Assembly (NCBI GenBank): GCA_002430545.1
Contig: DJCM01000013.1
Span: forward strand, 1-64,000
From: Flavobacteriaceae bacterium UBA5950
GTDB taxonomy: Bacteria; Bacteroidota; Bacteroidia; Flavobacteriales; Flavobacteriaceae
Direction: 5' to 3'
DNA: 64,000 bases
Under the pieces are notes generated by a model that saw only the letters and a list, made by a program, of their open reading frames with translations, had not been told where the DNA came from and did not search any database. Positions 18,507 to 27,407 of the stretch are shown here, in pieces. Position numbers and translations under genes: made by a program. Each line of letters opens with the position of its first letter. Within the stretch, counting starts at the first letter, position 1.

Positions 18507-19243
18507 CAGCAATTGATATTGATAACGAAAGATTACCACGGCACATTGCCATCATCATGGATGGGAATGGTCGTTGGGCAAAGCGTCGCAATCAACCACG
18601 TGTATTTGGACACCGACAAGGCGCAAAATCGGTTCGCAAAGTTGTAGAAGCAGCTGCAAGGTTGGGCATCAACAACCTGACACTGTATGCCTTTTCAACA
18701 GAAAACTGGAATCGCCCAAAACACGAAATCAAGACCTTGATGAAGCTACTTGTCAATGCGCTAAAAAACGAACTTGGGTTGATGATGAAAAACAATATTC
18801 GATTGAATGCCATCGGACATACTGATATGATGCCCACAAATGTTCAGCAAGAGTTGCAAGAAGTTTTAGATGAAACCAAAGAAAATTCAGGGCTTGTACT
18901 GACGCTCGCATTGAGCTATGGTGCTCGTCAAGAAATCCTTAGAGCAGTTCAGGAAATCAGTCATAAAGTTAAAAATAATATAATTTCAGTTGAAAATGTT
19001 GATGATAACATAATAAATAAGCATCTTTACACGCAAAATTTACCAGATGTCGATCTGTTGATTCGCACAAGTGGTGAAGTCCGAATTAGTAATTTTTTGC
19101 TGTGGCAAATTGCTTATGCAGAATTGTATTTTACTGATGAGCTTTGGCCCGATTTTAATGAGACTTCACTCCATAAAGCAATTACAGATTATCAAAAAAG
19201 AGAACGCCGATTTGGAAAAACGAGTGAGCAAATTACTGGATAA
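18503..19243 (+). CDS. uppS: isoprenyl transferase (undecaprenyl diphosphate synthase)
   Basis: UppS is a cis-prenyltransferase that makes the C55 lipid carrier for peptidoglycan and O-antigen units. From ATG 18503 the protein is 246 aa, the usual size. The pyrophosphate-binding IIMDGNGRWAKRR has Asp20, followed by FGHRQGAKSV, FSTENWNRP near residue 70, and RTSGEVRISNFLLWQ near 195. The start lies in ATGA overlap with the preceding barrel gene. Confidence 0.97.
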   Translation: MTAIDIDNERLPRHIAIIMDGNGRWAKRRNQPRVFGHRQGAKSVRKVVEAAARLGINNLTLYAFSTENWNRPKHEIKTLMKLLVNALKNELGLMMKNNIRLNAIGHTDMMPTNVQQELQEVLDETKENSGLVLTLALSYGARQEILRAVQEISHKVKNNIISVENVDDNIINKHLYTQNLPDVDLLIRTSGEVRISNFLLWQIAYAELYFTDELWPDFNETSLHKAITDYQKRERRFGKTSEQITG

Positions 19244-21761
19244 TATCACCCCCCTTATTTTTTTGTTTCTGACTGTGTGTACAACCACATTAGCACAAGA
19301 ATCCACAGCTTTTGATCAAGGAAAACTATACACGCTAGGTAATATTGAAGTCACTGGAATTAAGAGCTTTAGTCCTCAAACAGTCATTGCCTATACTGGT
19401 CTTCGAAAGGGGCAACAAATTCGAATTCCTGGAGATGACATCAGTGCTGTGATCAATAAGCTTTGGAAGCTAGAACTCTTTAGCGATATCAACTTTTACC
19501 TCACACGGATTGAGGGTGAAACAGCTGATATAGAAATTTTTATCCAAGAGCTTCCAACGCTTTCAGACTTTACAATTAGTGGTGTAAAAAAGAACAAAAT
19601 GCAAGGCCTCATTGATGACACTGGATTGAAAAAGGGGTTGAAAATCAGTGAAAGTTTTTTGGAAACAACCGAAAACTACATCATCAATAAGTATCGAAAA
19701 GATGGGTTTTTGAATACAAAAGTTACGATCCAAACGAAAAAAGACACTGTCGGCACCAACTCTGAAAAGTTATTGATATTTATCGATCGAGGCGATCGCG
19801 TCAAAATCAACTCAATCACTTTTGACGGGAACGATGAGTTTAACGATCGAAAGCTCCGCAAGAAATTTAAAAACACAAAGACTAAATTTTTTGGGAGATT
19901 TTGGAAAAAGTCCAAATTTATTAAAGACGACTACAATGAGGATTTGACAACTCTTATCGATTATTACAAAGAAAAAGGACATCGAGATGCAAGGGTTGTT
20001 TCTGATACCATAATTGCTGGTGATGATAAAATCGATATCAATGTCAAAGTCGTTGAAGGAAATAAGTACTACTTTGGAGATATCAATTTTTTAGGAAACA
20101 GCGTGTATTCAGATGAAGTTCTTGGACGACTATTGGGAGTTGACAAAGGGGATACTTACAACGGCGTATTGCTTCGCAAACGCATTGCAGACCCTACCAA
20201 GCCCGACGGAGAAGATCTGACAAACCTTTATCAGAACAATGGCTATTTGTTTTCATCAGTTAACCCTGTTGAAATCAGTGCCGTTAATGACACCATCAAC
20301 TTTGAAATTCGAATCATTGAAGGCAAACCAGCCTATTTTAATCGAATCACTGTTGTGGGCAATGATCGTACCAATGACCATGTGATTTACAGAGAAATTC
20401 GTACCAAACCTGGTGCGTTGTACAGCAAGGATCTTGTTGTTCGGTCTGTTCGTGAATTGGGCCAACTTGGTTTTTTTGATCCAGAGCAAATTTCGCCTGA
20501 TTTTAAAAATGTTGACCCAAATGCAGGTACTGTTGATATCGAATATGGTCTAGTTGAAAAGGGCGCAAGCCAAATCGAACTTCAAGGTGGATATGGAGGT
20601 GGTGGTTTTATCGGCACCCTAGGATTAAGTTTTAGTAATTTTTCGATGCGAAACATTTGGAATCGAGAGGCCTACAAACCAGTCCCAATGGGTGATGGAC
20701 AGCGATTATCCTTACGATTGCAAAAAAGTCGCTTTTATGAAACCTATAGTTTTTCGTTTTCTGAACCTTGGCTTGGTGGACAGCAACCAGTACAGTTTTC
20801 AACCTCAGTATCACAAACCACCCAATATCGATACAACTACTTTACAGGCCGCGCAGATAAAAGTCAATATTTTAAAATTCGAGGTGTCAATATTGGAATG
20901 GCCAAGCGACTACAAGTGCCAGATGATTACTTCACACTTTCACAAGCAATTGGGTATCAATATTATGATTTGAACAACTATTACACTGGTTTGTTTACAT
21001 TCGGAGATGGAGTATCAAACAACCTTTATTACTCAATTGCGCTATTGCGAAACAATACCTACACCAACCCTATCTTTCCACTTGGTGGCTCTCAATTTTC
21101 GATCAGTGCAAAACTTTCTTTCCCCTATTCTTTGGTCAACAAAGTCGATTACGCAAACCTTGGCGATCAACCCGCTTTTCAAAATGCAGACGGCACCCCG
21201 GATTTTGCAAAAATTGATCAGGAAAGATTTAAATGGTTAGAGTATTATAAACTAAAATTTTCTGGTTCTTGGTACACCAATATTATTGATAAGTTGGTAC
21301 TTAAAACACATTCTGAATTTGGTTACCTAGGTGCATACAACACAGATCGTGGCATCATTCCTTTTGAGCGTTTTTATCTTGGTGGCGATGGTTTATCTCA
21401 ATATGCCCTAGATGGTCGTGAGACTATCGCAATGCGAGGATATGAAAACCAATCCCTTTCCGATCGTGATGGGGCAGTGATTTATAATAAATTTTCATTG
21501 GAATTGAGATACCCGATAACACTCAAGCCATCGGCCTCTATTTTTGCATTGAGTTTTCTTGAAGCAGGTAATTCTTATAACAATTTTAAGGAATATAATC
21601 CGTTTGATATGAAAAGGTCCGCTGGTTTTGGTGTTCGAATTTTTATGCCTGCCTTTGGTTTACTTGGGATCGATTTTGGTTATGGATTTGACAATGATGC
21701 ACAAGGTGAATTGACTCCACACGGTTGGGAAACACACTTTATCATTGGGCAGCAATTTTAA
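19224..21761 (+). CDS. bamA: outer-membrane protein assembly factor BamA
   Basis: BamA inserts beta-barrel proteins into the outer membrane. GTG 19224 is taken as start: it gives a signal peptide (MSKLLDNITPLIFLFL...LAQ) and 845 aa; ATG 19158 would put 22 charged residues before it. The periplasmic part holds successive POTRA repeats (for example TLGNIEVTGIKSFS, KINSITFDGNDEF and YYFGDINFLGNSVYS), and the C-terminal half is the Omp85 barrel, with QGGYGGGGFIG opening it and a final aromatic IIGQQF. It overlaps uppS by 20 bases, and two OmpH/Skp genes follow. Confidence 0.95.
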   Translation: MSKLLDNITPLIFLFLTVCTTTLAQESTAFDQGKLYTLGNIEVTGIKSFSPQTVIAYTGLRKGQQIRIPGDDISAVINKLWKLELFSDINFYLTRIEGETADIEIFIQELPTLSDFTISGVKKNKMQGLIDDTGLKKGLKISESFLETTENYIINKYRKDGFLNTKVTIQTKKDTVGTNSEKLLIFIDRGDRVKINSITFDGNDEFNDRKLRKKFKNTKTKFFGRFWKKSKFIKDDYNEDLTTLIDYYKEKGHRDARVVSDTIIAGDDKIDINVKVVEGNKYYFGDINFLGNSVYSDEVLGRLLGVDKGDTYNGVLLRKRIADPTKPDGEDLTNLYQNNGYLFSSVNPVEISAVNDTINFEIRIIEGKPAYFNRITVVGNDRTNDHVIYREIRTKPGALYSKDLVVRSVRELGQLGFFDPEQISPDFKNVDPNAGTVDIEYGLVEKGASQIELQGGYGGGGFIGTLGLSFSNFSMRNIWNREAYKPVPMGDGQRLSLRLQKSRFYETYSFSFSEPWLGGQQPVQFSTSVSQTTQYRYNYFTGRADKSQYFKIRGVNIGMAKRLQVPDDYFTLSQAIGYQYYDLNNYYTGLFTFGDGVSNNLYYSIALLRNNTYTNPIFPLGGSQFSISAKLSFPYSLVNKVDYANLGDQPAFQNADGTPDFAKIDQERFKWLEYYKLKFSGSWYTNIIDKLVLKTHSEFGYLGAYNTDRGIIPFERFYLGGDGLSQYALDGRETIAMRGYENQSLSDRDGAVIYNKFSLELRYPITLKPSASIFALSFLEAGNSYNNFKEYNPFDMKRSAGFGVRIFMPAFGLLGIDFGYGFDNDAQGELTPHGWETHFIIGQQF

Positions 21762-21767
21762 TTTATT

Positions 21768-22424
21768 TTGAAAAAAATCATATTTCTTGGGTTTTTATTG
21801 GGCTTTACCTCATTGGTTGTAGCTCAAAATAGAGTTCGAATTGGATTTATGGACATGGATCGGGTGTTGGAAAACCTCAATGACTACAAGGATGCCAATG
21901 CTGCTTTGGAGGATAAAATTACCTTTTGGAAAGAAGAAATCAGCAACAAACAGAGTAAGATTGATAAGCTTCAGAAAAAATTAGATTTAGAACGCCCCTT
22001 GCTGACAGAAGAGTTGATTGAAGAAAGAGAAGAAGATATTGAGTTTGAACAAGAGGAACTCAACAACTACCAGCAAAAGCGTTTTGGACCACAAGGAGAT
22101 TGGTTGGCGCAAAAGGTTATTTTTACCCAGCCCATACAAGACAAAATTCTAGAAGCTGTTAAAGAAGTAGCTGAAAATCGAAAACTGGATTATGTATTTG
22201 ACAGAAGTGCTGAAATTTTGGTCTTCCATTCGGAAAAAAAGTACGATATTAGCAACTTTGTAGTAAAATACATCAATCAAAAAGACAAGAAAAAAGCAAG
22301 AGAGGAACTCGTTGAATCTCGTAAACAAGAGCAAAATGCTGCACGTCAAAAGGCCATAGAAAAACGAAAAAAAGAAATGGACTCTATACGAAAAGCGAAA
22401 GCAAGCCAGCAGCAGAAAAATTAA
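21768..22424 (+). CDS. OmpH/Skp-family periplasmic chaperone 1
   Basis: A 218-aa exported protein, starting at TTG 21768 with the signal peptide KKIIFLGFLLGFTSLVVAQ. After a short strand (VRIGFMDMDRVLENL) comes a long charged coiled-coil arm (about residues 40-110), then KVIFTQPIQDKILEAVKEVA and YVFDRS, the Skp core. A lysine- and glutamine-rich tail follows. Skp trimers hold unfolded outer-membrane proteins on the way to BamA, which is encoded six bases upstream. Confidence 0.92.
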   Translation: MKKIIFLGFLLGFTSLVVAQNRVRIGFMDMDRVLENLNDYKDANAALEDKITFWKEEISNKQSKIDKLQKKLDLERPLLTEELIEEREEDIEFEQEELNNYQQKRFGPQGDWLAQKVIFTQPIQDKILEAVKEVAENRKLDYVFDRSAEILVFHSEKKYDISNFVVKYINQKDKKKAREELVESRKQEQNAARQKAIEKRKKEMDSIRKAKASQQQKN

Positions 22425-22436
22425 ACCTCAACAGAA

Positions 22437-22946
22437 ATGAAAATTAAATTTACACATTACATAACAGCCATCTGCATTGTATTTATGAGTTTTACTGCGC
22501 AAGCACAATCTAAAGTCACGCACATCGACTTTCAAAAACTAGTGAGTGAAATGCCAGAAGTGATTGCAGCACAAGAAGAAATTCAAAAACTCGAAAAAGA
22601 TTATACAAACGAGATTGAATCGTCCTTAAAAGAGCTCCAAACAAAAATGCAAAATTATTCGGCAGATGCTGAAAATCAAACTGACCTGACCAACCAAAAG
22701 CGTCAGCAAGAGCTGCAAGGTATGGAGCAAAATATCCAACAGTTTCGTCAAACTGCATTGCAAGATGTACAGCAAAAACAAGCTGATTTGCTACGCCCAC
22801 TAATCGAAAAAGCACGTGCTGCTGTCGAAAAAGTAGCTACTGCTCAAGGATTTGATTATGTCATGGATTCAAGTCAAGGGTCATCTGTACTGATGGCCAA
22901 AGGAAAAGATCTTATGGCAGAAGTCAAAACAGAACTTGGCTTCTAA
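22437..22946 (+). CDS. OmpH/Skp-family periplasmic chaperone 2
   Basis: A 169-aa paralogue of the preceding gene, 12 bases after it, with signal peptide ending in TAQAQ. KVTHIDFQKLVSEMPEV opens the core, a glutamine- and glutamate-rich coiled coil spans about residues 40-115, and FDYVMDSSQG closes it. Tandem Skp genes after bamA are common in Flavobacteriia; whether the two arms form mixed trimers is unknown. A strong hairpin terminator follows. Confidence 0.93.
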   Translation: MKIKFTHYITAICIVFMSFTAQAQSKVTHIDFQKLVSEMPEVIAAQEEIQKLEKDYTNEIESSLKELQTKMQNYSADAENQTDLTNQKRQQELQGMEQNIQQFRQTALQDVQQKQADLLRPLIEKARAAVEKVATAQGFDYVMDSSQGSSVLMAKGKDLMAEVKTELGF

Positions 22947-22970
22947 ATAGAACGCTGTATTAAATTTTTT

Positions 22971-23003
22971 AAAACTGCCCTTTTTAAGGGCAGTTTTTTA
23001 TTT
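22971..23003 (+). terminator. rho-independent terminator after the bamA-ompH genes
   Basis: AAAACTGCCCTT (22971-22982), a TTT loop and AAGGGCAGTTTT (22986-22997) form a perfect 12-base-pair stem followed by a T-rich tract. It ends the nadK/uppS/bamA/ompH run just before murI. Confidence 0.92.
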
Positions 23004-23010
23004 TTACACT

Positions 23011-23790
23011 ATGGATAAACATCCAATAGGTGTTTTTGATTCGGGTGTGGGTGGCTTATCGCTGCTTGGTGAACTTCAGTCTTTACTTCCACACGAAGAC
23101 TTTATCTATATCTCAGACAACGCATTTGCGCCATATGGTGCCCTAACTGCCGCTGACATTCTTGACAGGAGCGAGAAGTTGACAAATTGGTTGATCGAGC
23201 AGTCATCAAAACTCATTGTTGTAGCATGCAACACAGCAACAACCAATGCCATTGATGCACTACGACAAACCCACCCCATCCCCTTTGTCGGGATTGAACC
23301 AGCCATCAAGCCTGCTGCGCTTCAAACCAAAACAGGTGTTGTTGGCGTCCTGGCGACCAAAGGAACATTGAGCAGTAAGCTTTTTCATCAAACCTCGTCG
23401 GTCTATGGACAAGGCATTACCATCGTCGAAAAAGAAGGGAAACATCTTGTTAAAATGATTGAAGAGGGAAAAATCAATAGCGATGAAATCAAAAACCTAT
23501 TGCAAACTTATCTCCAGCCAATGATCGAACAAGGAGCCGACCACTTGGTATTGGGATGTACGCACTACCCTTTTTTAACCCCTGTTTTGAAAAAAATTCT
23601 TCCAAAAAATATTCAAATCGTGGACTGTAATGGTTCTGTTGCCAAACAAGTGGGGCGCGTTTTAGAAAAAAGAAAGCTACATTCTATATCAGAAAATAAA
23701 GGCAACACAACCTACTTTTGCACAGGGGATTCACAAACGATTCGTCAATTTGTTTTGTCTGAAGAAATCAAAGCACTTTCTATTCCCTAA
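23011..23790 (+). CDS. murI: glutamate racemase
   Basis: MurI converts L- to D-glutamate for peptidoglycan. The 259-aa protein has the two catalytic cysteines: C73 in VACNTATTNA and C183 in LGCTHYPF, with Asp10 in GVFDSGVGGLS. The ATG lies just after a strong terminator, yet only about seven bases follow the T-tract, so expression may depend on read-through or on a promoter inside the terminator region. Its end overlaps the opposing hexapeptide protein gene by 11 bases. Confidence 0.97.
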   Translation: MDKHPIGVFDSGVGGLSLLGELQSLLPHEDFIYISDNAFAPYGALTAADILDRSEKLTNWLIEQSSKLIVVACNTATTNAIDALRQTHPIPFVGIEPAIKPAALQTKTGVVGVLATKGTLSSKLFHQTSSVYGQGITIVEKEGKHLVKMIEEGKINSDEIKNLLQTYLQPMIEQGADHLVLGCTHYPFLTPVLKKILPKNIQIVDCNGSVAKQVGRVLEKRKLHSISENKGNTTYFCTGDSQTIRQFVLSEEIKALSIP

Positions 23791-24292
23791 ACCAATCTGC
23801 ATACATGATGTAGTTTTTGGGAATTCGTTCAATTTCACCCTTAGTGAGTTCAACAGAAATATCTTTTTTCTTTTTTGCTGGTACCCCAGCAAAAATTGTA
23901 CCCGAAGGCACATGCGTACCTTGTGTTACAACTGCGCCAGCAGCAATGATACTGTTGGACTCAACCACACAACCATCCATGACAATAGCACCCATTCCGA
24001 TAAGTACATTGTCATGAATCGTACACCCATGAACAATTGCATTATGCCCAATTGAAACGCGATTTCCAATCTTCGTCGAAAATTTTTGATAGGTGGCATG
24101 AATCACAGCCCCATCCTGAATATTGACTTGATCGCCGATTTGAATACTATTGACATCCCCTCGTACAATGGCATGATACCATACAGAGCAGTTGCGACCC
24201 ATAACCACATCGCCAAGGACTACCGAAGTATCTGTAAAAAAACAGTTTTCACCATAGGAAGGTGTTTTGCCACGTATTGTTTTTAGAATCAT
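23780..24292 (-). CDS. gamma-carbonic-anhydrase-like hexapeptide-repeat protein
   Basis: A 170-aa left-handed beta-helix protein of the YrdA/PaaY/gamma-carbonic anhydrase family, made of hexapeptide repeats such as IGDQVNIQDGAVIH and IGNRVSIGHNAIVHG. The metal-ligand histidines of the family lie in the VIHAT, IGHNAIVHG segments. Members bind zinc or iron; some have weak carbonic anhydrase or thioesterase activity and many have no known function. Convergent with murI. Confidence 0.9.
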   Translation of the reverse strand: MILKTIRGKTPSYGENCFFTDTSVVLGDVVMGRNCSVWYHAIVRGDVNSIQIGDQVNIQDGAVIHATYQKFSTKIGNRVSIGHNAIVHGCTIHDNVLIGMGAIVMDGCVVESNSIIAAGAVVTQGTHVPSGTIFAGVPAKKKKDISVELTKGEIERIPKNYIMYADWFRE

Positions 24293-24316
24293 GTTTAAAT
24301 GTACAAAATCAAAAGG

Positions 24317-24343
24317 TTGGATGATACTGTTTGTGTATTTTTG
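24317..24343 (+). promoter_or_regulatory. promoter of the Nfu gene
   Basis: TATTTTTG (24336-24343) matches TAnnTTTG, 14 bases before the ATG at 24358. A TTG at 24317-24319 is 16 bases upstream, slightly closer than the usual 17-23. Confidence 0.4.
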
Positions 24344-24357
24344 TAAAAAATTGCGCT

Positions 24358-25224
24358 ATGTTTCAGTTTACAATTGCAGCTACAAACAACCCCACCAGAA
24401 TTCGTTTTGTGAGTAATCAGCCATTGGGTGAAGACGAAATCGAATTTGCTAATGTTGATGACACAGGTGGTTTCCCATTGATTCAGCAACTATTTTATCT
24501 GCCTTTTGTAAAGCATGTTCGTTTGACTGAAAATTGGATAGAAGTTGAGCGTTTCGATATACTTGAGTGGTCGGATGTGCAAGATGAAGTCGCAACGCAG
24601 CTTGCAGATTATCTCAATCAGGGTGGAAAAGTCAAAATGCAAGTTAATCAAAAAGAGGCGATTACTGTTTATGCAGAAAGTACGCCAAATCCTGCTGCTA
24701 TGAAGTTTGTTTGTAGCAAGCGTATTGTGGGTGAAATCTACGAGGCTAAAAATATTGAGGAGGCAAAAAACTCTCCTCTGGCAACTGAACTGTTTCACAA
24801 GGCCTATATCAAAGAAGTTTTTATGGATGAAAATTTTGTCTCCATCACCAAATATGACATTGCTGAATGGGATGATATTGTTCAAGAACTACGTGAATAC
24901 CTTCGTGATTATATTTCCTCCAACAAAGTCATTGTAACTGAAGTTGCAACACCAAAAGACATGTCCCAACAGACTGTTCACGAAGGTACTGCAAAGGAAA
25001 TCATACAAATTATTGATCAACACATAAAACCAGCAGTTGCATCGGATGGAGGGAACATCGTATTTGACTCCTACGATGAAGAGAGTAAGGCAGTGCAAGT
25101 CATCCTACAAGGAGCATGCAGTGGGTGTCCTTCCTCTACTTTTACACTTAAAAATGGCATTGAACAATTGCTGCGTGACATGCTGCCTGGAAAGGTTGAG
25201 GCTGTAACAGCAATCAACGGCTAG
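24358..25224 (+). CDS. NifU-like (Nfu) iron-sulfur scaffold with duplicated N-domain
   Basis: Nfu proteins carry and transfer Fe-S clusters. From ATG 24358 the protein is 288 aa. Two Nfu N-terminal domains lie in tandem: one from the start (ATNNPTRIRFVSN) and one around residues 95-185 (ESTPNPAAMKFVCSK), each with a D/E-F-V-S/T-K-pattern end. The C-terminal NifU domain carries the cluster cysteines in GACSGCPSST. It ends five bases from the opposing tsaB. The track start at 24331 is non-ATG and under the -7 box, so it is rejected. Confidence 0.93.
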   Translation: MFQFTIAATNNPTRIRFVSNQPLGEDEIEFANVDDTGGFPLIQQLFYLPFVKHVRLTENWIEVERFDILEWSDVQDEVATQLADYLNQGGKVKMQVNQKEAITVYAESTPNPAAMKFVCSKRIVGEIYEAKNIEEAKNSPLATELFHKAYIKEVFMDENFVSITKYDIAEWDDIVQELREYLRDYISSNKVIVTEVATPKDMSQQTVHEGTAKEIIQIIDQHIKPAVASDGGNIVFDSYDEESKAVQVILQGACSGCPSSTFTLKNGIEQLLRDMLPGKVEAVTAING

Positions 25225-25229
25225 AGTTA

Positions 25230-25922
25230 CTAACCCATAGCATTCTTTTTTTTGGGGGTGATTTGAAAGGCTTTTAAGTAGTCTACATCAAAATAGGCAA
25301 CATCTTCAAAAATCTTATTTTCTAGAGCAAAAAACCCTTGCTCGACCATCTTTGCAGCACTGGGAAAAGAGGTTTGTTTAGGGAAAATGAAGTGCTTGTT
25401 TTGATCTAGAATTTCCTCACACTTTTCTAGCCCAGTCCCAACAAAATAGACCACTCCTTTTTCCGTCCATTCGAAAAAACTTTTGGGTGTTAGCACATGT
25501 GGAATCGCTGGTTGTATGACCTTGTAGTCGTGTGTGTAAATAGCACAATACACTTCATCTCTCCTCGCATCAATAGTGGCAACAATATGCCCTTCTTTTG
25601 GGTTGATTTCACGAGCAAGAATGTCTAAGGTTGGAATTGCTATGAGAGGTATATCATTGGCATAGCACAATCCTTTGGCAGCAGCAGCCCCTATGCGAAG
25701 GCCTGTATATGACCCTGGCCCTGAACTCAGTGCAATGGCAGTTAGGTCGGAGGGTTTGAGGTTGTTTTCAGATAAAACAGTATCGATATAGGTATGTAAA
25801 AGTTGGGAGTGCTGGTAATTCTCATGGTTGGATTGAGCCAAACCGATGACCTCACCCTGTGCGCAAAGCGCTATCGAACATTGGGTCGTGGTGGTTTCAA
25901 TACAGAGCAAATGCGAAGGCAT
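25230..25922 (-). CDS. tsaB: tRNA threonylcarbamoyladenosine biosynthesis protein TsaB
   Basis: TsaB is the ASKHA-fold partner of TsaD in making the universal t6A37 of ANN-reading tRNAs. From ATG 25922 the protein is 230 aa. LCIETTTTQCSIAL opens the first lobe, and SGPGSYTGLRIGAAAAKGL near residue 70 is the family signature. A TTG two codons upstream (25928) overlaps the -7 box and is not favoured. Five bases separate it from the end of the Nfu gene. Confidence 0.95.
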   Translation of the reverse strand: MPSHLLCIETTTTQCSIALCAQGEVIGLAQSNHENYQHSQLLHTYIDTVLSENNLKPSDLTAIALSSGPGSYTGLRIGAAAAKGLCYANDIPLIAIPTLDILAREINPKEGHIVATIDARRDEVYCAIYTHDYKVIQPAIPHVLTPKSFFEWTEKGVVYFVGTGLEKCEEILDQNKHFIFPKQTSFPSAAKMVEQGFFALENKIFEDVAYFDVDYLKAFQITPKKKNAMG

Positions 25923-25925
25923 GCT

Positions 25926-25958
25926 CAAAAATAGGAAACAAACCGCTACCGATTACAA
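25926..25958 (-). promoter_or_regulatory. promoter of tsaB, placed for a leaderless mRNA
   Basis: TATTTTTG (25933 to 25926) matches TAnnTTTG and TTG (25958 to 25956) lies 22 bases upstream. Only three bases separate the box from the tsaB ATG, so the predicted start of transcription falls on or next to the start codon. Confidence 0.5.
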
Positions 25959-27407
25959 GTCTTCAATGGGAATTCCAAAATACAACTCCAATATCTTGAT
26001 TTTGAAAATAAGATCGTATTTTGCACGCAACCAATCAGACTGTGCAGATTCGTATTGTAGCTTAGCTTGACTAAACTCAAAAGCTGTTGATGTCCCTGCT
26101 TCAAAACGACTTTGCGCATAAGTGTATGCTTTTTCACGAGCGACTAGTGTTTTTTGAGCAGCATCAAATGCCTGTTGTGCACCTATGCAATCATTATATG
26201 CCTGATTGATACTGTTTTCTAGATCCAAAACCTGTTGTTTGTACTGAAACTCAGAACGTTCTACATTGACTTTTGATCTCTCGATATTATTTTTCAAACT
26301 AAATCCATTTAGGATAGGAATATTGAGACTTAGTCCAAAATTATGACCATCGTTGAGCTTTAATTGCTCTTCGATTGGTAGTGCTCCCACGACTCTCTGA
26401 TTATAGACAGGGCGAACAACTGACTCTCCTGTTGGTTCGACAACACCGATTTCAACCAAATCAAAAGAATTGGTTGGCTCTAGTCGATCGGTATATGAAA
26501 TTCTAGAACTATAAGAATAAAAGCCAGATAGCCCTGGTTTGGAAACTGACTTCGCAAGGCGTAGATCGGTTTTAGCGATATCAATATTTGTAAGTGCCAA
26601 TTTGATGTCGTTTCGATAGTCAAGTGCTCTAGCAACCAAATCTTTTGGCTGTTGCACCAGTATTTCTTGTCCGTCAATGGGGAAATCCTCTTCTGCAATC
26701 TCAAAATTTTCATAGTCTTGCACCAGAAGTAGCTGTGCCAATGACAATTTTGCCATGATATATTGGTTTTCAGCAATCACCAATTGTTGTTCTTGAGAAG
26801 CCAAAATCGCCTCCATCTCAAAAAGATCGCCCTCGGGCAAAACTCCTGCTTGCACTTTTTCTTTTGTGCGCTGATATTCGGCCCTGGTGAGTTCGAGTTG
26901 TGCTGTTTCTATATTGACCGCTTCACGATTAAATACTGCCTGTAAATATCCGTTTGCGACATACAATGCCACATCTTCTTTCATGTCTTCAATTTGGTAT
27001 TGACTCGCTAGCAGGGCGAGGTTGGAACGAACAAGCTGAAGCATGTTTTGACCACCTCTGTAAAGATCAACACCAACACTAACAGATGCATTGGTAAATT
27101 GTGTGGTTACGTCTTCCAATAGCCCTGTCGTAATGTTTTGGTTCAAGCCAATGTTCCATGAGTGATTTGCATTGATATTCACACTAGGTAAAAACCCACC
27201 GATTGCCTCACTTTTTGCAGCTTTGGCATCCAAGGTAGACAGATAAGCCTGCCGGATTTGAATGTTGTTTTCAAGGGCGTGTTCTACTGCCCTTTTAAGG
27301 GTCCATGGTTCGGTTTGCGCTTGAATCGATGCTGACCCTAATAACAGGACAACTAGCAAGACGATCGTTCGGAATAATTTGGAAATGGTTTTACTCTTCA
27401 TTTTCAT
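25953..27407 (-). CDS. TolC-family outer-membrane efflux channel
   Basis: A 484-aa exported protein with signal peptide (to about residue 30, SIQAQ) followed by the helical TolC/OEP pattern: alternating long helices rich in Ala, Gln and Glu, in two internal repeats. It forms the outer-membrane duct of tripartite pumps. It is last in a five-gene minus-strand operon with an ABC ATPase, two permeases and an adaptor; its start overlaps the adaptor stop by 17 bases. Confidence 0.92.
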   Translation of the reverse strand: MKMKSKTISKLFRTIVLLVVLLLGSASIQAQTEPWTLKRAVEHALENNIQIRQAYLSTLDAKAAKSEAIGGFLPSVNINANHSWNIGLNQNITTGLLEDVTTQFTNASVSVGVDLYRGGQNMLQLVRSNLALLASQYQIEDMKEDVALYVANGYLQAVFNREAVNIETAQLELTRAEYQRTKEKVQAGVLPEGDLFEMEAILASQEQQLVIAENQYIMAKLSLAQLLLVQDYENFEIAEEDFPIDGQEILVQQPKDLVARALDYRNDIKLALTNIDIAKTDLRLAKSVSKPGLSGFYSYSSRISYTDRLEPTNSFDLVEIGVVEPTGESVVRPVYNQRVVGALPIEEQLKLNDGHNFGLSLNIPILNGFSLKNNIERSKVNVERSEFQYKQQVLDLENSINQAYNDCIGAQQAFDAAQKTLVAREKAYTYAQSRFEAGTSTAFEFSQAKLQYESAQSDWLRAKYDLIFKIKILELYFGIPIEDL

